Positions 7,801 through 14,166 are shown, counted from the first letter of the stretch. The stretch is 20,206 nt of DNA from Prevotellaceae bacterium (GCA_031273485.1 JAISRS010000509.1:1-20206), one strand, 5' to 3'. The notes: generated by a model not told the origin, from the letters alone. Made by a program: numbers and translations.

Positions 7801-9296
7801 AAAACATAAATCCGTCGGCGCGAATCAGCGTTAAACTTGTGTCGGAAACAGGCGTAGGTACAATTGCCGCCGGCGTTGCCAAAGCCAAAGCCGATGTGAT
7901 TGTGATTAGCGGATGCGAAGGCGGCACGGGAGCAAGCCCCGTGAGTTCGATATATCGCGCCGGTTTGCCGGGAGAAATAGGATTGGCGGAAACGCAACAA
8001 ACACTTGTGATTAACGACCTGCGAAAGTTTATCCGCCTGCAAACCGACGGACAACTGAAAACAGGAAAAGATATTGTTATTGCCGCGCTTTTGGGCGCCG
8101 AAGAATTTGGCTTCGCCACAAGCGCCCTCATTGTTCTGGGTTGCGTGATGATGAGAAAATGCCACCTGAACACCTGTCCTGTGGGAGTTGCAACACAAGA
8201 CGCCGAATTGCGCAAACGTTTCACGGGTAAACACGAATATCTGATAAACTTTTTCACATTCCTTGCACGGGAAGTACGCGAACATCTGGCAAACATGGGA
8301 TACCGCAGTCTGGACGAAATAATCGGCAGGGCAGACCTCATCGAAAGAATTGAAACAGGTAACGTGAAAGCGCAAAAATTGGATTTCTCCAAACTTCTGT
8401 ATTTTGACAAAGACCTCAAAAACGATTTGAAATTTACCACTCCGCAGGAACATAAAATCAATAATATTATGGATATATCGTTGATCGAACGGGTTAAACC
8501 GGCGCTGATACGGCTTAAACCCGTGTCGGACGAAATGACAATAGCCAACACCGACCGCTCGGTGGGAACTATGCTTTCGGGCGAAGTCGCCGGACTGTAC
8601 GGCAATGCAGGTATGCCCGAAAATACCGTAAAAATAACATTCAAAGGCTCGGCAGGACAAAGTTTCGGAGCTTTTCTGGCGGCAGGCATAACATTCAGGC
8701 TCGAAGGCGAGGCTAACGACTACTTAGGCAAAGGTTTGTCGGGCGGACACATAATTGTGACGCCTCCAACAGGCAGCACTTTTGAACCGGAGAAAAACAT
8801 CATTGCCGGAAACACACTGCTATACGGCGCAACCTCCGGAAAGGTGTATATCAACGGCAGAGTGGGCGAACGATTTTGTGTGCGCAACAGCGGCGCTATA
8901 GCTGTTGTTGAAGGAGTCGGCGACCATTGCTGCGAATATATGACCGGAGGCAGAGTGGTTGTACTCGGCTCGTGCGGCAAAAATTTTGCAGCCGGAATGA
9001 GCGGAGGCATCGCATACGTACTCAATATGGACGATAATTTCGATTATTTCTGCAACATGGAAATGGTGGAACTGTCGCTGGTTGAAGATACGGCAGACAA
9101 CAAAGAACTTCATTCGCTGATATCCGCTCATGAAGCCCACACCAAAAGCCCCTTCGCAAAACGCATATTGGACAATTGGACGGAATATGTGAAACACTTT
9201 ATAAAGGTGTTGCCGATTGAATATAAAAAAGTGCTTCATGAAGAAAAAATGGAGGCTATCAAAAAGAAAATCGAACAGGTGGAATATGATTATTAA
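4815..9296 (+). CDS. gltB: Glutamate synthase, large subunit (GltB-type)
   Basis: This 1493-residue protein has the normal length for the alpha subunit that makes two glutamates from glutamine and 2-oxoglutarate. The N-terminal Ntn amidotransferase nucleophile is C16 (HDSCGVGIL), so a 15-residue propeptide is expected to be removed. The glutaminase domain spans about 16-430 (HSRFSTNTFPTW, HNGEINTIRGN). A central domain follows, then the FMN-binding synthase barrel (about 850-1200) with GEGGEDPARF and PGEGGQLPGYKV. The 3Fe-4S cysteines are C1110, C1116 and C1121 (CVMMRKCHLNTCPVG). The C-terminal GXGXG beta-helix domain ends near residue 1450. It is first in an operon with gltD, split by one membrane-protein gene. 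The upstream palindrome suggests transcriptional control, probably in response to nitrogen or carbon status (inference). Confidence 0.97.
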   Translation: MREKSLYNLDLEHDSCGVGILANINGDKSHDIVEKGLQILENMLHRGAESADNKTGDGAGITLQIPHEFTLLQGIPVPALGKYGTGMVFLPKEKKLSDLCLDIIKETLSDDGLSLLAVRDVPVNAEILGEISRNSEPDIKQIYVVSKENTDKLELKLYIARKKIEKRTDSIPSLKGKNFYIVSLSSQRITYKGMLTSVQLRQYFTDLNNPYFTSGLALVHSRFSTNTFPTWSLAQPFRLLGHNGEINTIRGNRYWMQARESILSSPELGDYVFPVVQEGMSDSASLDNVLEYLVMAGKSLPHALAMLVPESWNDKNPISKDLQAFYEYHSIIMEPWDGPATLLFTDGRYAGGMLDRNGLRPTRYLITKNNTIVIASEAGVLPFAAEEIKEKGRLRPGKMLMIDTLEGKVYYDSQLKEELASAYPYKEWLAKNRIILSEISSGRVVKHKINNHNAFLHAFGYTKEDVERIIVPMATEAKEPIGSMGNDTPLAVISEKPQSLYNYFRQLFAQVTNPPIDPIREELVMSLSLYIGRQDTNLLEPSPDLCKMVKLSPPVINNTDLDILANLGYKGFRALSLPTVFEARKGAEGMKSAIEDLCSNAEKAVIDGYNYIILSDKSVDADKVAIPSLLAVSAVHHYLITKRKRMQIAIIVETAEAFEVMHFALLFGFGATAVNPYMVFSILDDLSSRGEIRNDYATAEKNYIKSIRKGLFKVMSKMGISTLRSYRGAQIFEAVGLNQETLEKYFKGMNSRIGGIGIEEITADMLVKHSAAFENKHVANYLANMGIYTYRKTGESHAWNPETISKLRMATRTGEYSLFKEYTNIVDNKPSPVFLRDFLTYRKNPIDISEVEPTESITKRFVTGAMSFGSISREAHEALAVALNTLNGKSNTGEGGEDPARFKIGEDGLNKRSAIKQIASGRFGVTAEYLVNADEIQIKIAQGAKPGEGGQLPGYKVDKVIAATRHSIPGISLISPPPHHDIYSIEDLAQLIFDMKNINPSARISVKLVSETGVGTIAAGVAKAKADVIVISGCEGGTGASPVSSIYRAGLPGEIGLAETQQTLVINDLRKFIRLQTDGQLKTGKDIVIAALLGAEEFGFATSALIVLGCVMMRKCHLNTCPVGVATQDAELRKRFTGKHEYLINFFTFLAREVREHLANMGYRSLDEIIGRADLIERIETGNVKAQKLDFSKLLYFDKDLKNDLKFTTPQEHKINNIMDISLIERVKPALIRLKPVSDEMTIANTDRSVGTMLSGEVAGLYGNAGMPENTVKITFKGSAGQSFGAFLAAGITFRLEGEANDYLGKGLSGGHIIVTPPTGSTFEPEKNIIAGNTLLYGATSGKVYINGRVGERFCVRNSGAIAVVEGVGDHCCEYMTGGRVVVLGSCGKNFAAGMSGGIAYVLNMDDNFDYFCNMEMVELSLVEDTADNKELHSLISAHEAHTKSPFAKRILDNWTEYVKHFIKVLPIEYKKVLHEEKMEAIKKKIEQVEYDY

Positions 9297-9363
9297 CATA
9301 AATTGAATATAAATACCGATTACATAAATAAGTATTAATTAAAATTAATGGCTGAAATTCATT

Positions 9364-10101
9364 ATGGAATTACAAAAAGAATTTGAGAATCAAGGCAACT
9401 GGCTGTTCCGACATAGAGGATGGTTGCCGTTTATAATCCTGATTCCGGGATTTATTTTTCATTTGCATGAACAGTCGGAGGAACAGTTTCCGCAGGGTAA
9501 ACCCGCAATATGGATATATTATGAATATCTGTGCCTGCTGATAAGCATTATCGGTTTAGCAATCAGGATTTATACCATAGGATATGCCCAAAACAATACT
9601 TCGGGCAGAAACACCAAAACTCAGGTAGCCGATTCGTTGAACATTAAAGGCATATACTCCATTGTGCGGCATCCGCTGTATCTGGGCAATTTTTTGATGT
9701 GGTTCGGAGTGGCGCTGCTGATCAGGGACGTTGAATTTATTATTGCGGTATCCGCCATCTTTTGCATCTATTATGAACGTATTATGTATGCGGAAGAACA
9801 GTTTTTAAAGAAAAAATTCGACGAACAATTCCTGCAATGGGCAGCTTGTACACCGGCATTTTTCCCTCGTTTTAAACAATATCAAAGGACGAATGGAAAA
9901 TTTAACTACAAAAAGGTGCTAAAAGGAGAGAAAAACGGACTGGTTGCCATTTTCCTGATATTTTTCATTTTTGATTCTTCGGGAATGCTTGTCAGAGGTA
10001 ATTTCCGGTATAACTACTTTCTGATAACATGCGCTATTGTTTCCGTAATATTTTATTTGATTCTGAAATATCTGAAACATAAAACAACACTGCTCAACTG
10101 A
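9364..10101 (+). CDS. Isoprenylcysteine methyltransferase-like integral membrane protein
   Basis: This 245-residue protein begins at an ATG 67 bases after gltB and ends 42 bases before gltD, on the same strand. Several hydrophobic segments are visible (about 20-35, 52-72, 100-135, 193-210 and 218-238). The motif SIVRHPLYLGNFLMWFG, followed by YYERIMYAEEQFL, matches the ICMT/phospholipid methyltransferase superfamily, where the RHP region and the downstream E...EE contact S-adenosylmethionine. Bacterial members methylate diverse small or lipid substrates and many are unassigned. Nothing here tells the substrate. Its position inside the glutamate synthase operon is the main oddity, because gltB and gltD are usually adjacent. 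Cotranscription is inferred from spacing alone. Confidence 0.8.
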   Translation: MELQKEFENQGNWLFRHRGWLPFIILIPGFIFHLHEQSEEQFPQGKPAIWIYYEYLCLLISIIGLAIRIYTIGYAQNNTSGRNTKTQVADSLNIKGIYSIVRHPLYLGNFLMWFGVALLIRDVEFIIAVSAIFCIYYERIMYAEEQFLKKKFDEQFLQWAACTPAFFPRFKQYQRTNGKFNYKKVLKGEKNGLVAIFLIFFIFDSSGMLVRGNFRYNYFLITCAIVSVIFYLILKYLKHKTTLLN

Positions 10102-10143
10102 TGAAAACCTCTAAAATAAATAATATTAAACAAATATAAGACA

Positions 10144-11565
10144 ATGGGTAATCCGAAAGCATTTTTAACAACGCCCCGAAAAGAAGCAGGATACAGACCT
10201 GTGCTTGAAAGAATAGCGGATTTTGGAGAAGTGGAACAAACATTAAATTCCGAAGACAGGATGTTGCAGGCGTCCCGTTGTATGGATTGCGGCGTTCCGT
10301 TTTGTCACTGGGGATGTCCGGTTGGAAATATAATGCCCGAATGGCAAGATGCCTTATACAAAGGTAAATGGCAGGAAGCATACAACATTTTGAACAGAAC
10401 AATGAACTTTCCGGAATTTACCGGACGCGTATGCCCTGCTTTGTGTGAAAAAAGTTGTGTTCTGAAAATCGACGAAAAACCTGTAACCATCCGTGAAAAC
10501 GAAGCCGCCGTCGCCGAAAAGGCTTTTAACGAAGGTTATGTAGTTCCGCGAATACCGCGAAAACGCACCGGTAAAACAGTGGCGGTGATAGGTTCCGGAC
10601 CGGCAGGTTTAGCCGCAGCCGATATGTTGAATCAAAAAGGACACACGGTTACGGTGTTTGAAAAAGATGAAACTTCCGGCGGACTTCTCCGGTTTGGTAT
10701 CCCGGATTTTAAACTGAATAAAACGGTTATCGACCGCCGATTGAAGGTCTTAACTGCCGAAGGCGTGGAATTTAAAAACGGAATAACCGCAGGTAAAGAC
10801 ATTAAAACCAAACAAATTCTAAACGGTTATGATGCTGTGTGCATAGCTGTTGGGGCGGGTCAGCCGAGAGATTTGCCTGTGGAAGGACGACAATTGAAGG
10901 GTATTTATTTTGCCCTCGAATTTTTGCAGCAGCAGAATCGTGTTATTGCCGGAGCGCCGGTTGCGCCGGATCAACGCATATCGGCTGAAGGAAAACATGT
11001 TGTGGTGATAGGCGGAGGCGATACCGGTTCGGATTGCGTGGGAACTTCCGTGCGTCATAAGGCTGCTTTGGTTACGCAGATCGAAATTCTGGACAAACCT
11101 CCGACAGACTTTAACGAAAGTACTCCCTGGCCACTATGGCCTAATGTATTAAGAACTTCAAGTTCGCATCTCGAAGGCTGTGAACGTCGCTGGGGACTTG
11201 CAACCAAACGTTTTATAGGAAACGCCAGTGGTCATGTTACAGGCGTGGAGGTTGTTCATGTTGAGTGGACAAAATCACCCGAAGGACGAATCGTAATGAA
11301 AGAAACCAATAAGGCGGAAATATTGAAAGCCGATTTGGTGCTGTTATCCATGGGATTTGTACATCCGGTGCATGAAGGCTTTCTCGACGAACTCGCCGTT
11401 AAATACGACAATCGTGGGAATGTCGCCTCAGTGAAACCCTACGCCACTTCTGTAAACAAGGTGTTTACGGCAGGCGACGCAACCACAGGAGCAAGCCTCG
11501 TTGTGAGAGCAATAGATTCGGGACGTAAAGCCGCAAAAGTAATAGACGAATATCTGAAGGATTGA
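10144..11565 (+). CDS. gltD: Glutamate synthase, small subunit (NADPH, GltD-type)
   Basis: This 473-residue protein is the FAD- and NADPH-binding beta subunit that feeds electrons to GltB. N-terminal cysteine clusters for 4Fe-4S centres are seen in CMDCGVPFCHWGCPVGN and in CPALCEKSC. An FAD Rossmann motif (VAVIGSGPAGLAAADML, about residue 144) is followed by GGLLRFGIPDFKL. A second nucleotide-binding motif for NADPH (VVVIGGGDTGSDCVG) sits near residue 285, and the C-terminal FAD motif is FTAGDATTGASLVV. Length and domain order are normal. It is the last gene of the glutamate synthase operon, and a strong palindrome lies 55 bases after the stop. Related FAD subunits occur in other oxidoreductases, but neighbouring gltB makes the assignment firm. 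Confidence 0.96.
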   Translation: MGNPKAFLTTPRKEAGYRPVLERIADFGEVEQTLNSEDRMLQASRCMDCGVPFCHWGCPVGNIMPEWQDALYKGKWQEAYNILNRTMNFPEFTGRVCPALCEKSCVLKIDEKPVTIRENEAAVAEKAFNEGYVVPRIPRKRTGKTVAVIGSGPAGLAAADMLNQKGHTVTVFEKDETSGGLLRFGIPDFKLNKTVIDRRLKVLTAEGVEFKNGITAGKDIKTKQILNGYDAVCIAVGAGQPRDLPVEGRQLKGIYFALEFLQQQNRVIAGAPVAPDQRISAEGKHVVVIGGGDTGSDCVGTSVRHKAALVTQIEILDKPPTDFNESTPWPLWPNVLRTSSSHLEGCERRWGLATKRFIGNASGHVTGVEVVHVEWTKSPEGRIVMKETNKAEILKADLVLLSMGFVHPVHEGFLDELAVKYDNRGNVASVKPYATSVNKVFTAGDATTGASLVVRAIDSGRKAAKVIDEYLKD

Positions 11566-11620
11566 GATAATGTCCCGCTCGTTCAGAGGGTGTCACACGC
11601 GAAGAATAGAGAAATAATGA

Positions 11621-11652
11621 GGTTTTTAAGGGTTTTAAAGCCCTTAAAAACC
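11621..11652 (+). terminator. Strong hairpin after gltD, terminator-like
   Basis: The 12-bp perfect arms GGTTTTTAAGGG and CCCTTAAAAACC enclose an 8-base loop TTTTAAAG. A T-rich stretch follows a few bases later. A second short palindrome, CTTTTTAAAAAG, lies at 11659-11670. It is placed to end gltD-operon transcripts, but it also belongs to a group of TTTAAA-centred palindromes in this window and may be a dispersed repeat. Confidence 0.55.
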
Positions 11653-11694
11653 TTAAATCTTTTTAAAAAGACTAAGTCTAAAAAAACTCATTTC

Positions 11695-11869
11695 TACCTA
11701 ATTTCCCAAACAAAACAACCTCAGTAGCAGCAGTGGAATATCATCCCGACCTCATTACCTAATTATTACAGGTCATCGGATTATGGGATAATATACAATG
11801 AGGTAATGAGGTTGGTTGGAGATGGAAAATCATTAGCTACTGAGGTTGTTTTGTTTTGAAAATTAGGTA
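11695..11869. repeat. 175-bp imperfect inverted-repeat element
   Basis: Left arm 11695-11760 and right arm 11801-11869 are imperfect reverse complements. They share TACCTAATTT at the outer ends, a 21-base perfect block (11708-11728 against 11836-11856), and CCTCATTACCT near the inner ends. The centre (about 40 bases) is unpaired. No coding capacity is seen. It resembles a small non-autonomous element or a large bidirectional hairpin. I could not see a target duplication at its ends. Confidence 0.7.
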
Positions 11870-11896
11870 AAAATAAGGTTTTCCCCCGTTCGGCGT

Positions 11897-12150
11897 CAAT
11901 AGTATCTACACAAATTTTTCCGATAGTATATTGTTGAAAAAATAGCAATGACTGCGCTTGTCGTTATTGCGACGGCGTAGCCGGAAGCAATCCAGAAATA
12001 GACTTATTTTATACTTTATTTTTCTGGATTGCTTCGGCTTACGCCTCGCAATGACGACAAGACGAATGAAGAGAATGTAATCGTCACATCCCTCCAGAGC
12101 GCCTCAAAATAAGATTTAGCCGAATTTAAAAAAATGTGTAGATACTATTG
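11897..12150. mobile_element. 254-bp MITE-like element with 16-bp perfect terminal inverted repeats
   Basis: The ends are CAATAGTATCTACACA (11897-11912) and its exact reverse complement (12135-12150). Immediately outside both ends stands the same 9-mer in direct orientation, GTTCGGCGT (11888-11896 and 12151-12159), as expected of a target-site duplication. No transposase or other ORF of substance lies inside, so it would need a transposase in trans. A 41-42-bp inverted repeat is nested inside (11957-12061). Removing the element and one 9-mer restores an intact hairpin, GGCGTAGCG-TCC-CGCTACGCC, so it appears to have inserted at the edge of an older palindromic repeat. No family is assigned. 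Confidence 0.78.
11957..12061. repeat. Nested inverted repeat of the ATTGCGA...AAGCAATCC type
   Basis: Arms 11957-11998 and 12021-12061 are nearly perfect reverse complements around a 22-base AT-rich centre. The right arm on the - strand reads CTTGTCGTCATTGCGAGGC, then GTAAGCCGAAGCAATCCAG. Sequences of this type are, from memory, a familiar dispersed intergenic repeat in many bacterial genomes. It lies inside the 254-bp element. Confidence 0.75.
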
Positions 12151-12154
12151 GTTC

Positions 12155-12175
12155 GGCGTAGCGTCCCGCTACGCC
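12155..12175. repeat. 9-bp perfect hairpin at the insertion site
   Basis: GGCGTAGCG and CGCTACGCC are separated by TCC. The left arm overlaps the right-hand target duplication of the 254-bp element. The 13-mer GTTCGGCGTAGCG recurs at 18561-18573, so this belongs to a dispersed repeat. Confidence 0.7.
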
Positions 12176-12234
12176 GCAGCTAAAAGCAGGCTTCCAGCTT
12201 GCAAACCCGCTTGCAACAAGGTTTTAGCGAGTAC

Positions 12235-12272
12235 TAAGGACTTTAAGGACTTTAAAGTCCTTAAAGTCCTTA
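12235..12272. repeat. 38-bp perfect palindrome
   Basis: The left half core AAGGACTTTAAGGACTTT is followed directly by its exact reverse complement, with one more pair at each outer end and no spacer. The sequence is itself made of a repeated AAGGACTTT. It could act as a terminator or be a relic of repeat expansion. No gene is nearby on either strand. Confidence 0.85.
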
Positions 12273-12291
12273 AATGTGAAAAAGGTTTACC

Positions 12292-12411
12292 GCCGCGGCT
12301 GAAAACGTCCCTGACGGTTCGGGGAGCTTTCAGCCGCGGCTGAAAACGTCCCTGACGGTCAGGGGAACTTTCAGCCGCGGCTGAAAACGTCCCTGACGGT
12401 TCGGGGAGCTT
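12292..12411. repeat. 41-bp direct repeat, about 2.9 copies
   Basis: Units start at 12292, 12333 and 12374. Each begins with the GCCGCGGC palindrome, continues with TGAAAACGTCCCTGACGGT, and ends in a TTCGGGGAGCTT-like tail. Unit 2 differs in the tail (CAGGGGAACTT). Unit 3 runs without a break into the 21-bp satellite, whose unit resembles this tail. The block is much more GC-rich than its surroundings. Confidence 0.9.
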
Positions 12412-12849
12412 CCGAAAGTCTTCGGGGGACTCCCGAAAGTCTTCGGGGAACTCCCGAAAGTCTTCGGGGAGCTCCCGAAAGTCTTCGGGGAGCTCCCGAA
12501 AGTCTTCGGGGAGCTCCCGAAAGTCTTCGGGGAACTCCCGAAAGTCTTCGGGGAGCTCCCGAAAGTCGTCGGGGAGCTCCCGAAAGTCTTCGGGGAGCTC
12601 CCGAAAGTCTTCGGGGAGCTCCCGAAAGTCTTCGGGGAACTCCCGAAAGTCTTCGGGGAGCTCCCGAAAGTCGTCGGGGAACTCCCGAAAGTCTTCGGGG
12701 AACTCCCGAAAGTCTTCGGGGAGCTCCCGAAAGTCTTCGGGGAGCTCCCGAAAGTCTTCGGGGAGCTCCCGAAAGTCTTCGGGGAGCTCCCGAAAGTCGT
12801 CGGGGAACTCCCGAAAGTCTTCGGGGAACTCCCGAAAGTCTTCGGGGGA
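12411..12849. repeat. 21-bp hairpin satellite, 21 tandem copies
   Basis: GAAAGTC recurs every 21 bases from 12414 to 12834 with no slippage, giving 21 units. Each unit is a hairpin: CTCCCGAA, loop AGTC, TTCGGGG, then AG or AA. Only two positions vary among internal units: AG versus AA at the junction, and GTCTTC versus GTCGTC in units 8, 13 and 19, which weakens the stem by one pair. AG junctions also form the palindrome GGGAGCTCCC. All six frames are open in the unit, so the long - strand reading frames here do not indicate a gene. There are no spacers, so it is not CRISPR. Confidence 0.95.
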
Positions 12850-12861
12850 ACGCCGCCGCTC

Positions 12862-12946
12862 GCGCGGATTTGTAATCCGTGCGTCCCAGCCGATGTGCGT
12901 GGAACAGTGGTGAACGGATGCGGCAGCACGGGTTACAAACCCGCGC
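12862..12946. repeat. REP-like inverted pair of 21-base hairpins
   Basis: Copy 1 (12862-12882) folds as GCGCGGATT-TGT-AATCCGTGC. Copy 2 (12926-12946), read on the - strand, folds as GCGCGGGTT-TGT-AACCCGTGC. The two differ at positions 7 and 15 only, which pair with each other, so the stem is kept by a compensatory A-T to G-C change. The head-to-head arrangement with about 43 bases between recalls BIME structures. No RAYT transposase is in the window. Confidence 0.75.
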
Positions 12947-13038
12947 AAACGAAATCTCGTCTGCTTTGAAAAATCAAGTTTTTAGAAGTTCCCTTAATAC
13001 AAAGGGCACAAAGGCAATGCTTTCTCCCTTCACATTTT

Positions 13039-14127
13039 TTACGATTTTCCAACGTCTAACTTCAGTTCCAGCTGTATATATTTTTCTTTTTCGTCGTTGG
13101 CGGCATTGCTTACTCCCAAACCCAGCAAGCGAACTTTTTTTTGGGATAAGTCCACTTGTTTCAGAATTTCTTTGGCAGAATTCCACAAAAAGTAAAAATC
13201 GGAGATTCCGGTCGTGAAAGTTTTACTTCTTGTGATGACTTTGAAATCGGTGTATTTTATTTTCAGAGTAACGGTTTTGCCGAAAAAGGATTCTTCGTTT
13301 ATTCTCTGCATAACCTCTTTAGCGAGATTATACAACTCTACATTAAGCAACATTAAAGAATCCTTGTCGGAGAGAAAAGTATTTTCGGCGCTGACGGATT
13401 TTGTGATACGGTTCGGTTCAACTTCACGTAAATCAATGCCTCTGGCATTTGCATAAAAAGTATGTCCCATTTTTCCAAACAGTTTTACCAATTCCGTTTC
13501 CGAACGGTTTTTCAGATCCAAACCCGTGAAAATGCCCGATTCGTACATCCGCTTAGCCGTAACTTTGCCGACGCCAAAGAATCGTTCTATTTTCAATGTT
13601 TCGATAAACCTCTCAGCCTGTTGCGGTATGATGACAAAAAAACCGTTTGGCTTCTTGTAATCCGAAGCTATTTTTGCCAAAAACTTATTGTACGATACTC
13701 CGGCAGAAGCTCTTAAACCTGTTTCTTCGTATATTCTTTGTTGTATTTCCTTAGCAATGATGCTTGCCGAAGGCATATTTTTGTGATTTGAGGTAACGTC
13801 CAGAAACGCTTCGTCTAAGGAAAGCGGTTCTACCAAATCGGTATATTCCAAAAAAATGGAGCGTATTTGCTGTGAAACGGCATGATAAACATCAAATCGA
13901 GGTGAAACAAAAATCAAATCGGGACATTTCCTCCGAGCTGTAACCGAAGGCATTGCCGAATGGATGCCGTATTTTCGAGCTTCATAACTTGCCGCAGCAA
14001 CAACGCCCCGAATTTCGGAATAACCCACTGCTACCGGTTTCCCTCGATACGCCTCATTATCCCGCTGTTCCACCGAAGCATAAAAAGCGTCCATATCAAT
14101 ATGTATAATTTTACGAATCACATCCAT
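13039..14127 (-). CDS. dinB: DNA polymerase IV (Y-family translesion polymerase)
   Basis: This 362-residue protein has the usual length. The palm active site is visible as HIDMDAFYASVE (D11; Y16 is the likely steric gate) and PLSLDEAFLD (D105, E106). ASAGVSYNKFLAKIASDYKKP and a helix-hairpin-helix FFGVGKVTAKRM lie in the palm and thumb, and the little-finger domain fills the C-terminal third. A terminal QLELKL segment may be the sliding-clamp contact. Pol IV copies past damaged bases with low fidelity and is often SOS-induced. I could not identify a LexA site. It is divergent from the metallo-beta-lactamase gene and convergent with gltD across the repeat-rich gap. The ATG at 14127 directly precedes the conserved first beta strand, which supports that start. 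Confidence 0.96.
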   Translation of the reverse strand: MDVIRKIIHIDMDAFYASVEQRDNEAYRGKPVAVGYSEIRGVVAAASYEARKYGIHSAMPSVTARRKCPDLIFVSPRFDVYHAVSQQIRSIFLEYTDLVEPLSLDEAFLDVTSNHKNMPSASIIAKEIQQRIYEETGLRASAGVSYNKFLAKIASDYKKPNGFFVIIPQQAERFIETLKIERFFGVGKVTAKRMYESGIFTGLDLKNRSETELVKLFGKMGHTFYANARGIDLREVEPNRITKSVSAENTFLSDKDSLMLLNVELYNLAKEVMQRINEESFFGKTVTLKIKYTDFKVITRSKTFTTGISDFYFLWNSAKEILKQVDLSQKKVRLLGLGVSNAANDEKEKYIQLELKLDVGKS

Positions 14128-14147
14128 AAATTTTATATATGTCGTGA

Positions 14148-14155
14148 CAAAAGTA
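14148..14155 (-). promoter_or_regulatory. Candidate -7 box for dinB
   Basis: On the - strand this reads TACTTTTG, matching TAnnTTTG, about 21 bases upstream of the dinB start. No convincing -33 TTTG is seen at the expected distance, so only the -7 element is supported. Confidence 0.35.
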
Positions 14156-14166
14156 ATTTCTTTTAC

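Noticed and set aside
7449..8660. Long - strand frame (403 codons) opposite gltB
   Set aside because: It lies wholly inside the well-conserved synthase domain of gltB and shows no recognisable domain; it is an antisense shadow. The same holds for the - strand frame 7781-8689.
11888..12159. Complete insertion sequence with its own transposase
   Set aside because: Only 254 bases lie between the ends, with no ORF of useful size and no transposase motif.
12411..12849. CRISPR array
   Set aside because: The repeats are contiguous with no spacers, and there are no cas genes nearby.
12330..12929. Second - strand repeat frame (KTFGSSP-type, 199 codons)
   Set aside because: Same satellite read in another frame; two overlapping open frames over the same array argue against either being coding.
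12169..12948. Long - strand reading frame of 259 codons coding a PEDFREL-type repeat protein
   Set aside because: The 21-bp unit has no stop in any of six frames, so openness carries no information. The frame starts in a REP-like hairpin and ends in other repeats, and there is no start signal or non-repeat domain.
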